Shown here piece by piece: positions 22,079 through 33,533 of a stretch of DNA of 64,000 bases (positions within the stretch are counted from its first letter, which is position 1; each line of letters opens with the position of its first letter). The translations under genes were made by a program, and so were the position numbers. This stretch comes from Endocalyx cinctus (lineage: Eukaryota; Ascomycota; Sordariomycetes; Amphisphaeriales; Apiosporaceae), in contig BCKC01000001.1 in assembly GCA_001600455.1 (NCBI GenBank), positions 828,914-892,913 of the forward strand, read 5' to 3'. Below the pieces are notes generated by a model, which saw only the letters and a list, made by a program, of their open reading frames with translations, did no database searches and was not told the origin of the DNA.

Positions 22079-24218
22079 ATGGACAGTCCTGCCTGCGCGT
22101 GTCGACATCTGCACTACGGCTGCGATCCGGCCACCTGCGGCCAAGCCCGCCACGCCGAGGAATCGGGAACCGGAGGGTCCCTGAAAGAGATCCGACGAAG
22201 CGCCGCGGAGAATGGTTGCGAAACGTGCGCGATCCTCGCGAATGCTCTGCTCATCCCCGAGATCAAGGAGGCGTGGCGGGCCTCCGTAGCGCCGGCTCTG
22301 CAGAGCGATCGCCACGACGTGGTCTGGGCCCTCGCGCAAGACGAGGACGAGATTCTCGTCGAGATAAACACGCCGGACAGGATGACGGGTGGCCGCATCA
22401 TTCGGACGAAAGCTACAGGGCTCTCGAGTCATTGGAGGCATTTTGATCTTTGGCGAGATCCCGCTTCAGGTAATTACTTCGAATTTTGCCCCCTCGAGAT
22501 TCAAGGGCAAGAAAAATGTTAGAAAAGAAAACTTAACAAATTATTATTTTAGCGTCGGAAAGTGGAAATTGTCAAGCGCTTCGGACACGAAGTTGCCATC
22601 CTGTCGAAAGAACGGACTCCGCTCAGAGTTTGACACATTTGAAGAATTGGGTCAAAAAATGCGATGAAACGCACTCCTGTCGTCTGAAAGATGACCCAGA
22701 GTTACCCACGCGGCTGGTTAAAGTTACGGTAGATATCCCCTTAATCGAATCCCTTTTTCTTTTCCAATCTATAACTGGTTATAGGATAATCAAGTGAGAG
22801 TAGTTGAGACCGAAGGCCAAACGGGGAGGTATACTACTCTGAGCCACAGGTGGGGCAGCCACGAAAATTTTATCCTATCCACGGGAAATGCTACAAAAAT
22901 GAACGATAACATCCCCTGGGATTCGATACCGAGGACCTACCAGGACGCGATAAATGTTACTAGAGAACTACAGGTTGATTATATATGGATTGACAGTCTG
23001 TGTATCGTTCAGGTACGCCTAACTCCACATAAATCATTCCTCTGTTCACATTTAGGTTGCTCATCAATGTAGGATGACCTCGAAGATTGGAAGAGAGAGT
23101 CAATTCGCATGAGGATCGTCTACGGGAACTCATATCTCAACATCGCGGGGTGTCACGCTCTTGATTCCCACGGAGGTTTATTCGCGTCGAGCCGTCTTCT
23201 CGAGCGCTTCCCTACTTACCCCGTGCCTGGTACCACGGGAGTATACATTCGTAATCAGCCTCATATGACCCATGTGGACTACGGTAGCAACTACACGGGG
23301 TCTAACAATCAAGCTCTCCTAAGTCGGGGCTGGGTGCTGCAAGAGCGGCTTCTTTCCCCGCGCGTGGTTTACTACGACGAGCACGAGCTCAAATGGGAGT
23401 GTAACACCGCTATGGACTGCCAATGCGGTGGCCTAGGCGTGATTTCCAATTTCAAACTGGACTACATGGCTGCCCTGAACGGCCGGAGAGCCTTATCTTT
23501 CGAATGGATGCGCATCGCCGAGCGGTACTCCAACTTACATCTCACGTACGATACCGACCGTCCCATAGCTCTGGCCGGGATAGCCGACCAAGCCCTGAAA
23601 TCGGGTCGCGCCGGAAGATACCTCGCCGGGTTATGGGAGCAAGGGCTCGCGCATCAATTATGCTGGGAGATCACGAGCACCTATCGAAAGCCGGATACGT
23701 ACCTGGCACCGAGCTGGTCGTGGCTGTCGGTTTTCGGCTCCGTCCATTACTCGAATAGGATGGATTACGGCATGACGGCCTCCCTCATCGCCGTTGATAT
23801 TACCCAGGTCGAATGTAACGCGGCGAGCGAAGAATCAGGCGCGGTAACGGGAGGGTTTCTGAAGGTAAGCGGGAGATGGGTCCAGCTGATCACGGAAATC
23901 GGCGATATGGGCTCCGACAATAAACCACCAGAATTTTGTTTATTGCACGCGGAAACCGGCATCGAACTTAGTTACCGATTCGAGCCTGACTACGTCATGA
24001 GTGAAGACCGAGCCAAAGAAATTCAGAGCGTGTTTTTCCTATTCTGGGGTGACATGTGCGAAGATCAGAGTACTTTCTTGGTTCTTAAAGAAGTCCCGGG
24101 AGAGGAGAGGCGGTTTGAGAGGTTGGGTATATGGTGGTATTCCAGGGAAACCGAACTTGAGGAATTAGAACTACTTTTGGACTTTTGCCAATACGAAAAG
24201 GATATCATTATTATTTAA
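22079..24218 (+). CDS. HET-domain (heterokaryon incompatibility) protein
   Basis: Four exons (22079-22469, 22553-22728, 22785-23012, 23073-24218) keep one frame. The HET core is clear: YTTLSHRWGS, IPRTYQDAINVTRELQVDYI, WIDSLCIVQDDLEDW, then IRMRIVYGNSYLNIAGCHA, a Gly-Leu-Phe block, RGWVLQERLLSPRVVYY and, further on, YLAPSWSWLSV. In fungi such proteins trigger a cell-death response when unlike individuals fuse, and they resemble TIR-type death effectors. The N-terminal 130 residues are Cys/His-rich (CACRHLHYGCDP, CETCAILANAL), as in many HET proteins. It has a normal length of about 645 residues and no damage. The partner allele or recognition domain is unknown. Confidence 0.88.
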
Positions 24219-24388
24219 CTAGTAATTTCTTGCAGAAGTAGTACTAATCATTCATGGTAACCGACAAGAGAAAAACATCATTGCTCACTGGCACATCCAA
24301 ACTTATGCGAACTTTCCTTGGCTCTATTGTGGAAGTATATCTAGTAGAAGCTGCTATCTAAAATGTGCCCCGCACTTAGTCTCGCAGA

Positions 24389-26412
24389 TTATTTTGATGG
24401 AATGATTGGCAGCGTGACAAAATTCTCCAGTCCCCCGCCAAGATGAACGTGATTTATCCCAGCGAACTTCGTCGGAGACCTAAAAAAGAAAAATCATGTT
24501 GGTCAGTAAAAGTACTACTTAAGAAGATGTAACCTGAAAGACTTGGGGAGGAAAAAATACCTATCCTTTTCGGAGCAATGCTGGAAGAGGCCAGATCCCT
24601 GAGTATCACCGCTAGCCACCTCCAAAACGATCTTGTTACCCTTTGAGACTACGACGTTCGTAGGCCACATCTCGATGTCGACGCCGTAAACCTCTCCGGC
24701 CTTGACTTCCTGCACGTCGGTAGAGAAGTACTCTCGGTGCGGTAAATATGACCTATGTTTCGGGTTCTCGTCGTGTATCTTTCGCATACTTACTCTGAGC
24801 CAACCCTTACATAGCGGTACAGGGTCTCCCGCCGTACCGGTGTAGTGTATCTCTTTACCGGTAGCGTCTAGATGTCGGAGGGTGAGGAAGAGATCAATAT
24901 CTTTATCCCCCGCGGCCGCCTCTTCAGCAGCCGTCATAGAGACGTTCAGGTGCGCTACTATGTGACCCGTAATCTCCGTCTCCTCTTCGAACGCTGGACT
25001 CGTGAACGAGACGAACTTGGGTTTATCCAAGGAGCCCAAGGCTGGGTAGGAGACCTGTTTCTGGGGTCCCGCGGAAGCCTGCTCCTTGCTCGTTACGAGA
25101 CCCTGGTCCGGCGTGAGGAAGTAGTTGGTATACTTCGTTCGCGGGATCGGCCACGCCGACTCTTCTCTCTTCGCGTACGCCTTCTCCTTCTCGGCGTTAT
25201 TAAACCCAACGTCGCCCTTTCGGAGAGTAACCGTCACGGGGGGAAGCTTCCCCGGCACACTCCAGCCGACGCGGTCGTCTCCCTTGAGGAAGGCGTCCAA
25301 GAAGCTTCGCTGCAGCTCGACTTCATCGTGGTAATAGAATGGTAAGTCGTGTCTGCCGGTGATGAACCGTAAGTATTTGAGCTTAGATCCCGCGTGCTTG
25401 AACCCCTCGACGTTTCCTCGGAGGTGCAGCAGAATGCCTCCCCAATTCGCCACGCTCAGAAGGGGCACTTCGATGTCCTCCAGCCGGAATTCTTTACTCG
25501 CGTAATACTCCTCATCTCGGAACTTGTGCTTCTCGTTATCAATCGTCTGATCCTGTCGGTTCTTAACCAATACCTCTTCCGGCAGGTTACCCTCAACGGT
25601 CTCCTCTTGTCCGCGAGCGCCAGGCCCGTCCGGAGGGAACGTCAAAGTGGATCGGCCCTCGCGCCCATATTGGTTTACGAGAACCTGTCGGTTCCACCAT
25701 GCACCGATGAATTTGTTAGAGAGGATACCGCCATGTCGGCATCGGTCACGATAGTAATCAGACATGCCCTCCCTTTTGATAAGTCGTTAGCTTATTTTTC
25801 TCCCTCTCCTGAAAACTTCATAATTATGAAGGAATAATGAATTTAATATATTTAGATAATAACTTACCAAGGTATTATCGCAGCCAACCCTTTCGGTCTT
25901 CTCGCCGCCACACGCCATTGAGAGCCCGCATAATACGAGATGCCGAGAAGGCCGACTTTACCGCTGGACCAGGGCTGCTCGGCACACCACTCGACGACGT
26001 CAAAGAAGCACTCGCTCGTGCCCTTGCTCATAGTGTCGAGGAAGCCGGGGCTCTGGCCTAGGCCGCGCTCGTCGGCGCGCACAATGGCGTACCCATGACT
26101 CGTCCAAAATACCGGATCGGGAGTCTCCCAAGCCGAGTACTTAGACCGATGCTCTGGGTTGACTTCTTCAAAGCTGCCGGCGAAGAAGGTCGCATACGGT
26201 ATGTCCTTCCCGTAAGGCCCGTACGTTACCAGAACAGGAAACTTGGCAGATTCCGGGGAGGTAGCGACCGATAGTGGTAAGTACACGTTAGCTCGGATAG
26301 GTAAACTGGAGGATTTGAGAGGTATCGACACATTTTTCATGAATCGTAACCCGGATTCCGTATCGTCTGTTACGGACGATATGTCCCGGATCGGTGGTGT
26401 TTGTACTTCCAT
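24389..26412 (-). CDS. CocE/NonD-type serine hydrolase (X-Pro dipeptidyl-peptidase S15 family)
   Basis: Alpha/beta hydrolase acting on esters, amides or peptides. Exon 1 (start MEVQTPPIRDISSV) holds the oxyanion Tyr segment YGPYGKD, RADERGLGQSPG, and the nucleophile elbow GLLGISYYAGSQW with catalytic Ser. An intron at about 25765-25862 joins PW to EGMSDYYRD. The acid is in FITGRHDLPFY and the base His in LFQHCSEKDR. A beta-rich jelly-roll C-domain follows (FTSPAFEEETEITGH, LFLTLRHLDATGKE). A last intron gives the tail SPTKFAGINHVHLGGGLENF ending PIIPSK at 24389, which fits the family better than reading through. About 620 residues, no signal peptide, intact. Confidence 0.88.
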
Positions 26413-27604
26413 TTTATTTGTTAATGCCGGTCAATTGGATACGGTACGTATGGTATTATCAGATAAAGAGAAATAAAACTCAAACGAGGTGAATACTTTT
26501 GATAAAATAAGAAAGTTATTACCTGAGTAAATTTGTACTCGCGTTATTCCGAAGTATCTCAAAAAATCACGTTTACCCCAGTTTATCTCCCCGCGGCGGC
26601 TCTTCTGAACCGGACGGATAGGTGGGGGAGGGGAAGTTCCCGGTCGGAAAATACGAGTGGTCCCGAAAAGTTGCTAATTAGTACCGCAGATGAAGCCATT
26701 AGTAGGGGTATGCTTTATTCATTATTTGCAGTGAATATACTATATTCCACTCAATAAATCGATAAAGAAATGAATAGACAATAAATTGACTGCGTAAATG
26801 TGTGCGTATCGCATCATATTGCACATTGTACATAGCACCTGGTGGCAGCCAGGCATCCTATAACATATGAACATTTGTGGAGAAGGTATCATCTTGGCTT
26901 TTCTGTCGCAGACCTCTCCTCGGCGTCATTTTATTCACGTTGGATTACCCCGACTTACGAATTCCTTTTTTGAAAATTCCACCGTAGATTAGTAGCTTCT
27001 TTTTAATTTTATTCTTCTTAAGGACAGATGACCGATAGTTCGCTGTGTATTGCCGCTCTGTTTAAAACGAACAATGATCACCTTCACTAGTTGCGTGGAT
27101 AATTACGTCAACTATCCAAGTCTAACTCAATTGGCGTAGTCTGGTTTTTCTAGTGGGAATCGCTCAAAAAAGACGAGTTCTTCCGCGACCCGAAAACGGG
27201 TGTGCAGACAATTGTCGGGTCGATATTATTGATCAAGTTTGATCCCATACCTACTTATTTGAGGCATAACTACGAGATAAATGAAAGAACAAGCATTTCA
27301 CACCCAAGAGCAGAAAAGAAAAGGTTCAGGAATCTCGTCGGAAGCAGTCTATTTCAGGCACCCCTTTTCATGAGTGAAAGAAAGTAATAGTGATTTATAT
27401 ACTTCATGTAAGCCACGTTCATTGAGGTATAACCCAAAAATGTACAACCTGTTATATCCCAATTTTCCCACACGATAGCCATATTAACCCTAAACTATTG
27501 AAGGGAAGAAGTCATAAGAAGTAGTCTATATATATATATATATGAAAAGTATATAAAGCGCGAGTAACGACACTCAATGGCACGGTCTTAAGGCAGCATC
27601 ACAT
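26413..27604. other. intergenic spacer
   Basis: AT-rich, with no gene supported and a short TA run at about 27530-27542. It contains the promoter of the hydrolase (reading left) and the 3' flank of the HD-domain gene. Confidence 0.45.
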
Positions 27605-28562
27605 TTACTCGTCCTCGGGGAGAGGGACCCACGAAGAGTTGGTAAGGATGGCGTTCAAGATGATGTCGTAGGCGTGGTGGCCAGTGGCGTTGTAGCCCGG
27701 AGTGTACTATTACGCGGATCAGTGACTACTCTTGACATGATATCATTGAAGTCTTGGAGAAGGAAAAAAAAAAAAAAGAAGAGAGGGGCTATAAAACTTA
27801 CGGCAGTACCGAATTGCTCCGAGGTGGTTCCGTAGGTGAGGTCAGGCTTGATGACGGTGAACCAGGTGAAGGTCTCGTTGGCGCCCTTGGCGATGTCGAA
27901 GTTGGGGAAGGCCTCGAAGATACCGTTGATCTCGGAGTTGGGGATGGGGTAGTCGACGCCGGGGTTGTCGAGCTGGATGCTGTTCACGATGTGCTGAACG
28001 GTCGCGGACTTGCCGACCTGGAGGTTGAAAGAGCCGTGCAGGCGGATGCCATCTTGCATCTGCTCCATGCGCCAGAAGTCAAACTCGGAGGCGCTGGGGT
28101 GCTCCTCGACGAACTTCTTGGCGCCGAGGGCACCGTCGATCTCGAATCGCTGGGTGGTGGTGACCCAGGGAGAGTCGGGGGTCACTAGACGGGAGGCGAG
28201 GTAAGTACAAGGATAATAAATAAATATGTGGGGGAAAGTATTAGGGGTTTTTAAAAAAAGGGGAGAGGGGTTTTCTTACTGTCCCAACCCAAATCGTGGA
28301 GGAGGGTGGCAACGGCGTGCACCTCGAGGTCGACCATGGACTTGAGGGTGGCGTTGTTGTTCATGATGGCGGCACCGTAGAGCCAGGTGCGGACGACGTG
28401 CTTGTACAGGAAGGGCTCGAACTCCGAAACCAAGGCCAAAGCGTCACGAACGATCTGAGTGTCGACGACCTCGATACCTCCGACGGTGGTGGTCGGGAGG
28501 GTGGTCGGGCAAGAAGCCGCGGCGGCGAGGCCGGCGGTGGCGAGGAAGGCGAAAGACTTCAT
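27605..28562 (-). CDS. secreted HD-domain protein, cyanamide hydratase (Ddi2) type
   Basis: Three exons (28280-28562, 27802-28184, 27605-27706) give exactly 255 residues. The first 17 residues, MKSFAFLATAGLAAAAS, form a clear signal peptide, so the product is probably secreted or vacuolar. The HD metal-site pattern is visible: FLYKHVVRTWLYGA (first His), LEVHAVATLLHDLGWD (His and His-Asp), then RFEIDGALGAKKFVEEH and DGIRLHGSF. This order is that of the urea/cyanamide hydratase family (yeast Ddi2/3), which hydrates cyanamide to urea. The substrate is unproven, and a signal peptide is unusual for that family. Codons are strongly GC-ending, suggesting high expression. A TATA-like box lies 150 bases upstream. 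Confidence 0.8.
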
Positions 28563-28707
28563 TTTTACAGATGTTTTGAGGATTGCTTTGGAGAATCTCA
28601 CTTTAGATTGAATGAGGAATCGAAGAGGTAGCCTTTGAATTGTCGTTTGGATTGTGGCGTGAAGAGAAAGGATTGTTTGGGAGTTTAAGCGAACGAAAGG
28701 GGGGTTC

Positions 28708-28720
28708 TTATATATAAAAA
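28708..28720 (-). promoter_or_regulatory. TATA-like box of the HD-domain gene
   Basis: Read on the minus strand, TTTATATATAAG lies about 150 bases before the start codon of the secreted HD-domain gene, followed by a pyrimidine-rich leader. Spacing fits a fungal TATA promoter. No other support. Confidence 0.4.
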
Positions 28721-31700
28721 TTCGACTCACGGTGTTCGCGATAAATTTCAAGAATCAGTATGTTCATGTCATTAACATCCCAGCCGGTCAACCTCGGCGC
28801 TGTATAACACCGTAAGACTATAATTCCAATTCTAATTTTAGGCTTGGATCGCGTCGAATCCGCCACCAATTTCCAGCGTGAAGTCGAACCTAAGATTACA
28901 CAAACAAGTAGAGCGGCTGGATGACAGGGGGCAGGGGGCCTGGTTGATGCAGGAAGCTGTAGTATAGGGTACTACCTAGAACGTGGCATTAGACCCTTAA
29001 CTGAGCTGAACGATTGGGCTGAACAGCCATGGCAGACGATTCTTACTAAATCTTAATCAAAGTGCTTACAGTAATTCTGCTTTCATAATGTTGATCTTAA
29101 CCTAGGAGGTATTTCTTGATTGAGAAGACGTGTGATTTTACCTCCGACGATAACCCAGCAGCGAACAACGCCGGAGTCCACGAAGGGTCCGCGGACGCAT
29201 AGATATTTCGTTGAAAGGATCGGACCGCATTCTTAGGAGGTATTCACAAGTCTACAACGCGTAAAGAATCCACCCGTTATTACTAGTGTAGCTCGGCGGT
29301 GATAATGCTAAGAGGTAACCTGGGTCGCGTCCAGGTGAAAATGATTTGAGGTACGTCCTAATCATGCCCGATTCTCCAAACCCGCCAATCAGGTATTTCA
29401 CAAATTCACGAAATTTTTCAAATAAAACAGAGCCAAGCGGCCTTGGAAATATTTCTTGACGATATACTACACAAAATGTGATAGGTTAAATATATATCCA
29501 CAGCCATCGTTGGATGATTGATTCTATCATGAAAGATGGCCAGAGTATCAGTGGCGGTACTCTCTACGAATTGACCAAAGATCGACGATCACGCGGGGTC
29601 GGATAAAACCGAATAGAGATCCATGGATGTAAAGTGCAATAGAAGAGAATTGTGATTGATTACTGTACAAGGAAAAAAAAATGGAGGGTAAAAAAGAGTG
29701 ACGGTCTTTTTGTCGTTACATTACCTAATCTCACCGTGATACGAAGCACGTTCCAGAAGTAGAAGCTCTGTATTTCCTGGTCTCTGGTATGATTTCTTAC
29801 AGTAATTCAAATGAGGAGTTCCTAATAAGCGTAGCTAGAATATAACTGAGCGAATCTGGGCAAAGCTGGGCAAGGCTGATCTTGGTCGATTAAGAAGAGA
29901 ACAAAATGGGATATTTGAATGATGATGTTGTTGATTCGGTGGTTGATTCTAACCTCGGGAATGATCCTAAGAATGAATTGTAAATACTGGTGAATACCAC
30001 TTGAATTGTAAATACCTGTATTTTGTGGAGATGACCGCCAAGCAGGCAGCTAAGCAGCTTATGTTATCCACTGTAAAATCTCCTTAGAAGCTTATTCCTT
30101 TAACGCGGTGCACTAAAACTCTTGGATTACGCTTAGAAGCTTAGGACTAAAAGCTTAGAAGAGTCCCTAAATTCAACGTTATTGGAAGTTCAAAAAGACG
30201 AAAAGCAAAAGTGCCTACCTAGGTTCTTGTATATTTCAATTAAATCAATCACGTAATACGGACATATCTTACCTATACATATGGATATACTTGATTATTA
30301 GGCATGTACGTATATACTTTAAACATTGGAATACATTCAATGCTTAGAATGATATCTAACCTAGCTGCCTAGTATATTAGGTCAAGTTGGAGCCTGTAAC
30401 TTTAGCAGAGTAGGACAGCAGGGCTGCAGGGTAATTGCTAGTTAAGTAGTGTAAACTGGCAGACTGTCTCGCTAGAAATCTTTAAAGTTAGTGGGCTATC
30501 TCGCCCGACGATAAAAGCCGTACTCCGGCGTTTAGTATCTAGAGATTACGCTAATTACCTAAGTAGCATAGCCTACCCGTAGTATATTTACTTAAGTACG
30601 TACGGGAGCTTAGCGCTATCAGATTATCTCGGTTAAACGGGTGCCGACGCCCGCATCTTTTATCTTACGAGCCTCACACTTTTTGACGAGATTAACTTAA
30701 ATCCATGGATCCAAGTATTTGTCAGCCAGAAATAGCAAATCATTCATTCATTACACTGTGTAGTGCAAAACATTTCGAAAGAGTAAGCCGAAAATTTTTA
30801 TTTCCAAGGTATCGCCGTTATACGTAGGGTATAGTTTAATCCTCTTTGATGTATAGACCGTATATACAATGATTTGAAATAACTTTCCCGCTCTTGAACT
30901 GGCCGTCATGGGTTGAAATCCTGCCGCTGCACTTAACTTTTAAGATCCCGTCAATCCGCAACTTGGCAGGTGGTCAATACTCTAAACAACTTTCAACATT
31001 TCATTTTTACTCATCGCCAAATACCAAGTCTTCGCACATTTGTGATAACATTTATCCTTATCAAGATTCCCGAATTACCAGACCAAAACACTGGTGTGCC
31101 AAGCCAAAAATCCGGATGTGACATTACATCCCGCAAACATTGCTTACGATGATGCAAGGGTTTTTCTACCTCAAAAAATCCATCTAGAAGGTGTAAAGCT
31201 TTGCGATCGGCTTATCAGATACCATCCGCCTCTTCCTCGGTCCCATCATATTCAGTCCATTTGCTCTTTTTTCCCCTGTACCGAAGATGCCATCGTTGCG
31301 TAATATACTGTGCTACGTACACACTGCGGCTGCATATACACACTTCTAACTTTTTTCTAATATTGACATGATAAGCCTCATATGAGTACTCCTCACGATT
31401 ATCCTCTAATGTGAGATTTTGGGCAAGTAACAGCAAGAAAAATGGGGCATATATCTTAACCCTTAGAAACCAGACAGGTATATTGAGTTCTATCTCTTCT
31501 CTTATTGTTAATTATTTTTTTTTATTTCCATCACTTGTGCACAACTAGTGTAGTTATAACGCACACAACAAGATAACTAAAATAATTACGTATACGCAAG
31601 TCTTTCATGCCTTTTATGTAAGCCGTCATAAGAATATGCCTTGACCAAGTTCATTAAGCTATGTAAGCTTACATCTTAATTATACATAACGAACACGGCC

Positions 31701-31908
31701 GGCACCCGGATTACCTTTCGGATAAGAAAAAAAGACTCGGCGGCTTGTTCGGGGCAGGAATTCGAGGCCCGAAAGACAGACGCTAAAAATAAGACGCTAA
31801 AATAAGATCCTGAGACAGAGCTTGAACATGAAGACTCCCCCCTTTGACAAGATATCCACCTCGCGGTAAGCGATTATAAAGATCTAGCCCCATGGCCAAG
31901 ACGTATTC
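28721..31908. other. large gene-free region of 3.2 kb
   Basis: No coding stretch with motif, codon bias or plausible splicing was found on either strand. The part from 30.0 to 30.7 kb has TTAGAAGCTTA-like word repeats and abundant CTAGC/TTAGCGCTA words that resemble decayed transposon DNA, but no boundary or protein remnant can be given. Confidence 0.4.
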
Positions 31909-31919
31909 CATATATATAG
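31909..31919 (+). promoter_or_regulatory. TATA-like box of the PrpD-family gene
   Basis: CATATATATAGG lies about 165 bases upstream of the start codon at 32079, in a spacing also seen for the HD-domain gene. It is followed by a CT-rich leader just before the ATG. Confidence 0.4.
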
Positions 31920-32078
31920 GGTTTGTATACGTATAAGCTTGACGAATTACTCAGAAGTCAAGTAATAACTGACTTAAGCGAGTGACAACGCGATCGACAC
32001 ATTTCATAACCCCTCTCCCCTCCACCTCGACAAGTAGAGCATTCTTCACACACCTTCCATTTCATATCCTCGCCCATA

Positions 32079-33533
32079 ATGTCTCCTAGTGCTGTTAGTG
32101 ACGTCAATGGTACCAATGGATCCCATGGAGCCCACGGCGCCAACGGTGTGAATGGTGCCAACGGAGCACCCACTGGCATGCACCGAACCGATGGCGTCAC
32201 CGATGAGTTATGCGAATTCATCGTGAGCGTTCAGTATGAGCAGCTAGGAGGCAAACTCGTCAGTAAGATTAAGGAGCTCTTCTTGGACCTTGTCGGCATA
32301 GCCGCCGGCGCGGGCGCCATCTGCGAGTCCACGCCGGCGTTTATCCAGGCCGTCGAGGCTTTGGGAGGGAAATCCGGAAACTCGACCGTCTTCACCAAAG
32401 GTAGCCACTTTTCTCCGCAGTACGCCGGTCTCCTCAACGCCGCCCTGGCCCACTCGTTCGACTTCGACGACACCCACGTCACCGCCGTCATGCACCCCGG
32501 AGCCACCTCCATCCCGGCCGCGCTGACTCAGGCCGAGCTCTCCAAGTGCGACGGCAAGACTCTGCTCCTCGGTATCGCCGTAGGGTACGAGGTCACCTGC
32601 CGGATTGGAGAAGGATACAACACAGGCGGTATCGAGCGCGGCTTCCACAACACCGCGACGGCGGGGATATTTGGCGCCACCGCCGCCATAGCCAAGATCC
32701 GTGGATTATCGCTCGCGCAGGTAAAGAACGCCATCGGCCTCGCCGGTTCCAAGGCCGCCGGGTCGCAGCAATTCCTCGACAACGGCGCGTGGAACAAGAG
32801 GCTGCACCCGGGCTTCGCGGTCCACGACGCGTACACCTGCGTCGTGCTCGCCGAGGCGGGCGTCAAGGGCGCCACTAGACCCATCGAAGGGAAGTACGGC
32901 GCTCTACGCGGGTATTCGACCACGCCTACGACGGTCGGGTTGACCGACAACCTTGGGTCGGAGTGGATCTTCGCCAAGACGGCCATCAAGCCGTTTCCGG
33001 CCTGCCGCATGACCCACGGCGCCATCGAGATGGTCGCGAGCCAGCGATCGTCCGGCAAGACGATCGACCGCATCACGGTGGCGCTGTCGCCGCACTGCTA
33101 CGAGGTCGTCGGCACGCCCGACCCGAACAAGGTGCACCCGCGGTCGACGGTGGACGGCCAGTTCTCGATCTATTACCAGGCGGCGGTGGCGTGGGTGCAC
33201 GGGATGGATATCGGCTGGGCCATGTACGACCCGGAGCAGATCGGGAACCCGGCCATCGTCGAGATGTGCGACAAGATCGACGCGGCCATAAACGAGGAGG
33301 TGCACCGGCTCGAGACCAAGGTAACCTTCAAGTGGACCGACGGCACCGTCACCGAGCTTTTCCAGGAGTTCCCGCTCGGCGAAGTTCAGCACCCACTTTC
33401 GAAGGAGCGCATACACGGCAAGTTCTTCGGCATGACACAGGCGGCGTACGACGAGAAGACGTCAAAAGATATCGTGGCGGTTATTGAAAATATCGACAAC
33501 CGGAATGTTATGGACCTTGTGAAACTACTATAG
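32079..33533 (+). CDS. MmgE/PrpD family protein (2-methylcitrate dehydratase / cis-aconitate decarboxylase fold)
   Basis: Single exon, 484 residues, the usual family length. The family includes 2-methylcitrate dehydratase and the cis-aconitate decarboxylase that makes itaconate. After a low-complexity Gly/Asn/Ala leader (residues 5-30) come the family blocks: LFLDLVGIAAGAGA, LNAALAHSFDFDDTHVTAVM, HPGATSIPAALTQAEL, GYEVTCRIG, GFHNTATAGIFGATAA (active-site His region), LDNGAWNKRLHPGFAVHDA and KPFPACRMTHGAIE. The protein is intact. The exact substrate cannot be fixed from motifs. Codons are strikingly GC-ending compared with the flanking AT-rich DNA. It heads a same-strand series with a dioxygenase and a reductase, but the spacing is over 1 kb, so common function is only an inference. 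Confidence 0.87.
   Translation: MSPSAVSDVNGTNGSHGAHGANGVNGANGAPTGMHRTDGVTDELCEFIVSVQYEQLGGKLVSKIKELFLDLVGIAAGAGAICESTPAFIQAVEALGGKSGNSTVFTKGSHFSPQYAGLLNAALAHSFDFDDTHVTAVMHPGATSIPAALTQAELSKCDGKTLLLGIAVGYEVTCRIGEGYNTGGIERGFHNTATAGIFGATAAIAKIRGLSLAQVKNAIGLAGSKAAGSQQFLDNGAWNKRLHPGFAVHDAYTCVVLAEAGVKGATRPIEGKYGALRGYSTTPTTVGLTDNLGSEWIFAKTAIKPFPACRMTHGAIEMVASQRSSGKTIDRITVALSPHCYEVVGTPDPNKVHPRSTVDGQFSIYYQAAVAWVHGMDIGWAMYDPEQIGNPAIVEMCDKIDAAINEEVHRLETKVTFKWTDGTVTELFQEFPLGEVQHPLSKERIHGKFFGMTQAAYDEKTSKDIVAVIENIDNRNVMDLVKLL

Noticed and set aside
24872..25837. Plus-strand frames of 147-157 codons opposite the CocE-type hydrolase
   Set aside because: They are antisense shadows of a clear hydrolase with its catalytic triad on the minus strand.
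30040..30700. Decayed transposon in the region of repeated AAGCTTAG words
   Set aside because: No ends, target duplication, protein remnant or second copy could be shown.
28721..32078. tRNA or other RNA gene in the large spacer
   Set aside because: A GGGTTGAAATCC word near 30910 recalls a T-arm, but no acceptor stem, D-arm or anticodon arm could be folded around it.
32244..33487. Long open frames on both strands inside the PrpD-family gene
   Set aside because: They are shadows caused by GC-rich codons. Only the plus-strand 484-residue frame has family motifs.
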